This document shows positions 6,885-10,066 of a stretch of DNA of 10,066 nucleotides, piece by piece; within the stretch, counting starts at the first letter, position 1, and each line of letters starts with the position of its first letter. The translations under genes were made by a program, and so were the position numbers. Source of the stretch: Thermoactinomycetaceae bacterium (GTDB lineage: Bacteria > Bacillota > Bacilli > Thermoactinomycetales > Thermoactinomycetaceae); contig JANWJM010000017.1 of assembly GCA_025449475.1 (NCBI GenBank), forward strand, positions 1-10,066, read 5' to 3'. A model generated the notes under the pieces. That model was given only the letters and a program-made list of their open reading frames with translations, was not told the origin of the DNA and made no database searches.

Positions 6885-8369
6885 CTACCTTCTATTCCGT
6901 TTCAACAACGAACAAAATTTTTCATATCCTTCTTTCCATATCTCTTCCTCTTGCGGTTCATATATTTGAATCGGAAAAGATTCGCGAATCAGTTGCCGGG
7001 CTTCTCGAATATTTTTCAAATGCCCCAATGCCATTAACTGAACCACTACATTGCCTGCGGCTGTTCCTTCTGTCGGACCAACCCATACCGAACGACCAAG
7101 GGCATTTGCAGTGAATTGACAAAGCAGTTGATTTCGACTTCCTCCTCCAACCATATACAGCTCAGAAAACGTATTCCCAGTGATTTCTTCAATCTTTTCG
7201 AGTACAAAGCGATACTTACAAGCAAGGCTTTCCAAGATACAACGGATAATCTCTCCAGTCGTGAGAGGAATGGGTTGATCGGTGATCCGACAAAATTGTT
7301 GAATGGCCTTTGGCATATGGCTCGGATGGAGAAATTGATCATCATCGGGATCAATCAATGAAACAAAGGGGCGAGAACTCTCTGCCAAGCGCAACATTTC
7401 TTGGTAGGAGACCGCACGATGTTCTTTCTCCCAGATTCGCCGACACTCCTCAACCAACCATAAGCCCATGATATTCTTCAAGAATCGATAAGTTCCATCG
7501 ATACCGCCCTCATTGGTAAAATTCCATGTTAATGCCTCTTCGTTGACCACAGGCTGTTGAACCTCTGTGCCCAGCAAAGACCATGTCCCACAGCTGAGAT
7601 AAGCAAAATGTTCTTGATCCGTTGGAATGGATACAACGGCGGAACCGGTATCATGTTCGGCTACAGCGATCACAGGTAACGACGCTTGTGCCAATCCCAA
7701 ACGCTGTCGCACATTAGGCTGAATGGAACCTACCAATGAGCCAGGTTGGACAACCGGTTGAAAGATTTCTTCCGGCAATCCCAAACGCTGAATCAATTCC
7801 TTGTCCCATTGTCTCTGATGCACATGGAACAGTTGTGTCGTTGTTGCACTGGTGAACTCCCCAATCTTTTCCCCGGTGAGAAAATATCGAACTAAAGAGG
7901 GAATCATCAATAGCGTCCCAGCTTTTTCTAACAGAGGAGAATGATTCTCTTTCATTGCATAGAGATGAAATAATGTATTGATCTGCATAAACTGAATGCC
8001 CGTACGTTGAAAGATTTCTTTACGGGAAACCTGATCAAATACTTTTTCCATGATCCCATCTGTTTGATGATCCCGATAATGAATGGGATTTCCCAATAAA
8101 TCTCCTTGTTGATCAATCAGCCCAAAATCGACTCCCCATGAATCAATGCCCAATCCGGCTAAGAAATGATTCTGTTGGAAAGCTTTTAACAACCCTGCTT
8201 CTACCTGACGATAGATATTGAGAAAATCCCAGTATAAATGGTTCCCTAACTGAACCGGAGAATTGGAAAAGCGGTGGACTTCTTCCAGTGTTAACCTTTC
8301 ACCCGAAAAATGACCGATCACGGCTCTCCCACTGGTTGCACCGAGATCAAAGGCTAACAGATTTACCAA
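6885..8369 (-). CDS. rhaB: Rhamnulokinase (FGGY family)
   Basis: Phosphorylates L-rhamnulose with ATP to rhamnulose-1-phosphate in the cytoplasm. The 494-residue length is normal. The phosphate-binding start AFDLGATSGRAV (residues 6-17), GLGIDSWGVDFGLID (72-86), EHDTGSAV with the presumed catalytic base Asp240, and the C-terminal MVGGGSRNQLL and EGTAAGN adenosine-binding segments identify an FGGY rhamnulokinase. The start codon is TTG 8369, inside the rhaI stop region (7-base overlap) and preceded by GGTGGAG; no alternative start lies upstream without running deep into rhaI, and the N-terminus MVNLLAFDLG fits the family. The rare start may lower initiation or depend on coupling to rhaI translation. 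The TAG stop lies in the ribosome site of rhaR. Confidence 0.96.
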   Translation of the reverse strand: MVNLLAFDLGATSGRAVIGHFSGERLTLEEVHRFSNSPVQLGNHLYWDFLNIYRQVEAGLLKAFQQNHFLAGLGIDSWGVDFGLIDQQGDLLGNPIHYRDHQTDGIMEKVFDQVSRKEIFQRTGIQFMQINTLFHLYAMKENHSPLLEKAGTLLMIPSLVRYFLTGEKIGEFTSATTTQLFHVHQRQWDKELIQRLGLPEEIFQPVVQPGSLVGSIQPNVRQRLGLAQASLPVIAVAEHDTGSAVVSIPTDQEHFAYLSCGTWSLLGTEVQQPVVNEEALTWNFTNEGGIDGTYRFLKNIMGLWLVEECRRIWEKEHRAVSYQEMLRLAESSRPFVSLIDPDDDQFLHPSHMPKAIQQFCRITDQPIPLTTGEIIRCILESLACKYRFVLEKIEEITGNTFSELYMVGGGSRNQLLCQFTANALGRSVWVGPTEGTAAGNVVVQLMALGHLKNIREARQLIRESFPIQIYEPQEEEIWKEGYEKFCSLLKRNRR

Positions 8370-9583
8370 CTCGCTCCACCCTTCCCACGCGCCAAAATTT
8401 TCTCCGGATAGGAGCTATTGAGATACGCAGCCATTGGATCGATGGGAACCCCCATCTCTTCACGAACGGCATGTAGAAGTGGTGTTACATCCTGTTCAAA
8501 TGCTTCCCGTAAAGTCTGCTCAGCTTTTAGAACATCTTGCTTCTCTTGGGCCTCGCGCAACTCTTCGCGATTCACCAGAAGTGCTTTGGCATATTGGGTT
8601 TGTACATTCAAAACTGAACGAATCATTGCAGGAATTTTCGGTTCAATATTATGAGATTGATCAATCATATAAGCGATTTGATGGGCGGTTTCTTGAATTT
8701 GCTGATCCTCATCTTCTGCAGCATGAATAATCTGATCGAAGATCAAGAACAACTCATAGGGATTGATCGCGCCAACGATCAAATCATCATAGGCATATTT
8801 GCGGTTATTAAAATGAAATCCACCCAACTTTTGTTCATCGATTAAATAGGCCACAATTTGCTCAACATTGGTTCCCTGAGGATGGTGACCAAGGTCAACC
8901 AATACCTGTGCTTGATCTCCTAACTTCAGCGCTAAATTATAGGCCATTCCCCAGTCTGCCAGGTCCGTATGATAAAAGGCAGGTTCAAAAAATTTATACT
9001 CAATCAGCAAGCGCATATCCGGTGTTAGCTTCTGATAAACCTCTTCGAGCGACTCCAATAACCAATGTTTGCGCTTTCGAAAATCAGCCTGTCCCGGATA
9101 ATTGGTTCCGTCGGCCAACCATAAGCTAATCTCTGTTGACTCGACCTGCTTCGCGATCTCAACACAATCCAGAATATGATCGATCGCCTTTCGGCGGATA
9201 GCTGGATCCACATTGCAAAGGCTGCCAAATTGATACTCATCTTCCTGAAAGAGATTGGGGTTTACCGCGCCAATTTCAATGCCATGAGCAGCAGCATGTT
9301 CTTTTAGTTCTGTAAAATCCTCCACCTGATCCCAAGGAATATGAATTGCAACCCGTGGAGCTAATCCGGTCACACGATGCACTTCAGCGGCATCTTCAAT
9401 TTTTTCAAAAGGATTCCGTGGAACACCTTCCTTCTGAAAAACCTTAAAACGTGTCCCAGAATCGCCGTATCCCCAAGACGGGGTTTCGATTTCAAGGGTT
9501 TTGCACTTTGCGATCACCTGATCAAGGTCGATCCCCCGATCTCTCTGCTGCCTTTCAAACAGTTGATAAGTACGATCACTCAT
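8363..9583 (-). CDS. rhaI: L-rhamnose isomerase, RhaI subtype
   Basis: Converts L-rhamnose to L-rhamnulose in a TIM-barrel fold using two divalent metals. This 406-residue protein matches the Streptomyces/Pseudomonas-like RhaI subtype, not the longer E. coli RhaA. Expected metal ligands by register with P. stutzeri RhaI: Glu195 (LIEYK), Asp230 and His233 (VLVDLGHH), His257 (GGFHFNN), Asp267 and Asp308 (YMIDQSHN). One position stands out: Tyr265 (KYAYDDL) where I expect an Asp of the catalytic metal site. A charged helical C-terminal segment (about 335-375) precedes the end. The start is ATG 9583, six bases after GAGGTG; the GTG at 9592 is inside that ribosome site and is rejected. It lies 24 bp after rhaEW, with rhaB overlapping its end. 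Confidence 0.94.
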   Translation of the reverse strand: MSDRTYQLFERQQRDRGIDLDQVIAKCKTLEIETPSWGYGDSGTRFKVFQKEGVPRNPFEKIEDAAEVHRVTGLAPRVAIHIPWDQVEDFTELKEHAAAHGIEIGAVNPNLFQEDEYQFGSLCNVDPAIRRKAIDHILDCVEIAKQVESTEISLWLADGTNYPGQADFRKRKHWLLESLEEVYQKLTPDMRLLIEYKFFEPAFYHTDLADWGMAYNLALKLGDQAQVLVDLGHHPQGTNVEQIVAYLIDEQKLGGFHFNNRKYAYDDLIVGAINPYELFLIFDQIIHAAEDEDQQIQETAHQIAYMIDQSHNIEPKIPAMIRSVLNVQTQYAKALLVNREELREAQEKQDVLKAEQTLREAFEQDVTPLLHAVREEMGVPIDPMAAYLNSSYPEKILARGKGGASW

Positions 9584-9589
9584 ACCAAT

Positions 9590-9595
9590 CACCTC
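9590..9595 (-). promoter_or_regulatory. Ribosome binding site fixing the rhaI start
   Basis: GAGGTG on the minus strand lies six bases before ATG 9583. Its last three bases are the GTG that would otherwise give a three-residue longer product, so the ATG is the better start. Confidence 0.75.
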
Positions 9596-9607
9596 GTCTT
9601 TTTATCT

Positions 9608-10066
9608 TTAACGGGTAAATGCTGCGGGTACGCCACCATCGACTGTAATCATACATCCCGTTGTCTTTGCTGAACGACTGGAAGCCAGAAATGCGATCGC
9701 CTCGGCAACATCCTGCGGATAAACATTGACCATCAGCGCAGTTCGTTTCCGATAATGTTCTTCTAGCTGATCAGGATCAATGCCATAGGCAGCCGCTCTC
9801 TCTTTTCTCCAGTGGGAGTTCCATATTTTGGACCCTTGCAAAACAGCATCTGGTAGAACCGAATTGACACGAATCCCATATGAACCCCCTTCAGCTGCGA
9901 GACAACGCGCCAGATGAACCTCTGCTGCTTTTGCTGTACTATATGCAGCGACATTCTTGCCAGCATAGATCGAGTTTTTCGAACCGACAAAGACAAGATT
10001 TCCACCCATATTTTGTTGTTTCATGACAATAAAGGCTTCTCGCGCAACCAGATAGTATCCCGTTGC
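9608..10066 (-). CDS. rhaEW: Rhamnulose-1-phosphate aldolase/L-lactaldehyde dehydrogenase fusion, C-terminal part only
   Basis: Only the last 152 residues are in the window; the reading frame is open to the right edge, so the internal ATG at 10024 is not the true start. They form the second half of a short-chain dehydrogenase domain: catalytic Ser in FVGSKNS, the YSTAK motif (Tyr-X3-Lys, Ser 13 before Tyr), GIRVNSVLPDAVLQGS, and a C-terminal ITVDGG. The sequence character, notably LPDAVLQGSKIW and the charged insertion after it, matches the dehydrogenase half of RhaEW (B. subtilis YuxG), a fusion of about 690 residues whose aldolase half yields DHAP and L-lactaldehyde and whose dehydrogenase half oxidises the latter to L-lactate. 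The aldolase half would lie to the right. A stand-alone dehydrogenase is possible but less likely given rhaI and rhaB follow at once. Confidence 0.85.
   Translation of the reverse strand, partial: ATGYYLVAREAFIVMKQQNMGGNLVFVGSKNSIYAGKNVAAYSTAKAAEVHLARCLAAEGGSYGIRVNSVLPDAVLQGSKIWNSHWRKERAAAYGIDPDQLEEHYRKRTALMVNVYPQDVAEAIAFLASSRSAKTTGCMITVDGGVPAAFTR

Noticed and set aside
9584..9592. GTG 9592 as the rhaI start
   Set aside because: This GTG is part of the GAGGTG ribosome site serving ATG 9583.
9608..10024. A complete 138-residue dehydrogenase starting at ATG 10024
   Set aside because: The frame stays open to the window edge with matching short-chain dehydrogenase sequence upstream, so the ATG is internal to a larger protein.

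Overview
The window is one tightly packed minus-strand gene block that reads as an L-rhamnose (6-deoxyhexose) catabolism operon from a Bacillota bacterium, probably of the order Bacillales. This is inferred from strong G-rich Shine-Dalgarno sites, a TTG start, several ATGA stop/start overlaps, a DeoR-type rhamnose regulator, the aldolase/dehydrogenase fusion RhaEW and LutABC proteins of the Bacillus type. The species cannot be named from the sequence alone.

In transcription order (right to left) the genes are: the C-terminal end of rhaEW (rhamnulose-1-phosphate aldolase fused to lactaldehyde dehydrogenase, cut by the right edge); rhaI (L-rhamnose isomerase); rhaB (rhamnulokinase); rhaR (DeoR-family regulator); lutA, lutB and lutC (L-lactate oxidation to pyruvate); rhaM (L-rhamnose mutarotase family); a second isomerase of the L-fucose/L-arabinose isomerase family; and the ATPase of a sugar ABC importer, cut by the left edge. 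Six of the nine junctions overlap or are under 10 bp. Only two gaps exceed 70 bp: lutC-rhaM (82 bp, with a probable CcpA cre site and a small inverted repeat) and isomerase-ATPase (72 bp, AT-rich, with a weak candidate promoter). No stretch over 300 bases lacks a gene, and I saw no RNA genes, insertion sequences, CRISPR or clear terminators.

Together the genes describe a complete route. The ABC importer brings in sugar, RhaM interconverts anomers, RhaI makes rhamnulose, RhaB phosphorylates it, and RhaEW cleaves it to DHAP and L-lactaldehyde and oxidises the latter to L-lactate. LutABC would then oxidise L-lactate to pyruvate, so both halves of the sugar enter central metabolism. The most noteworthy points are the lut genes built into the rhamnose operon, the extra fucose/arabinose-type isomerase coupled to rhaM, an apparent Tyr at a metal-ligand position of RhaI, and the intra-operon cre-like site.
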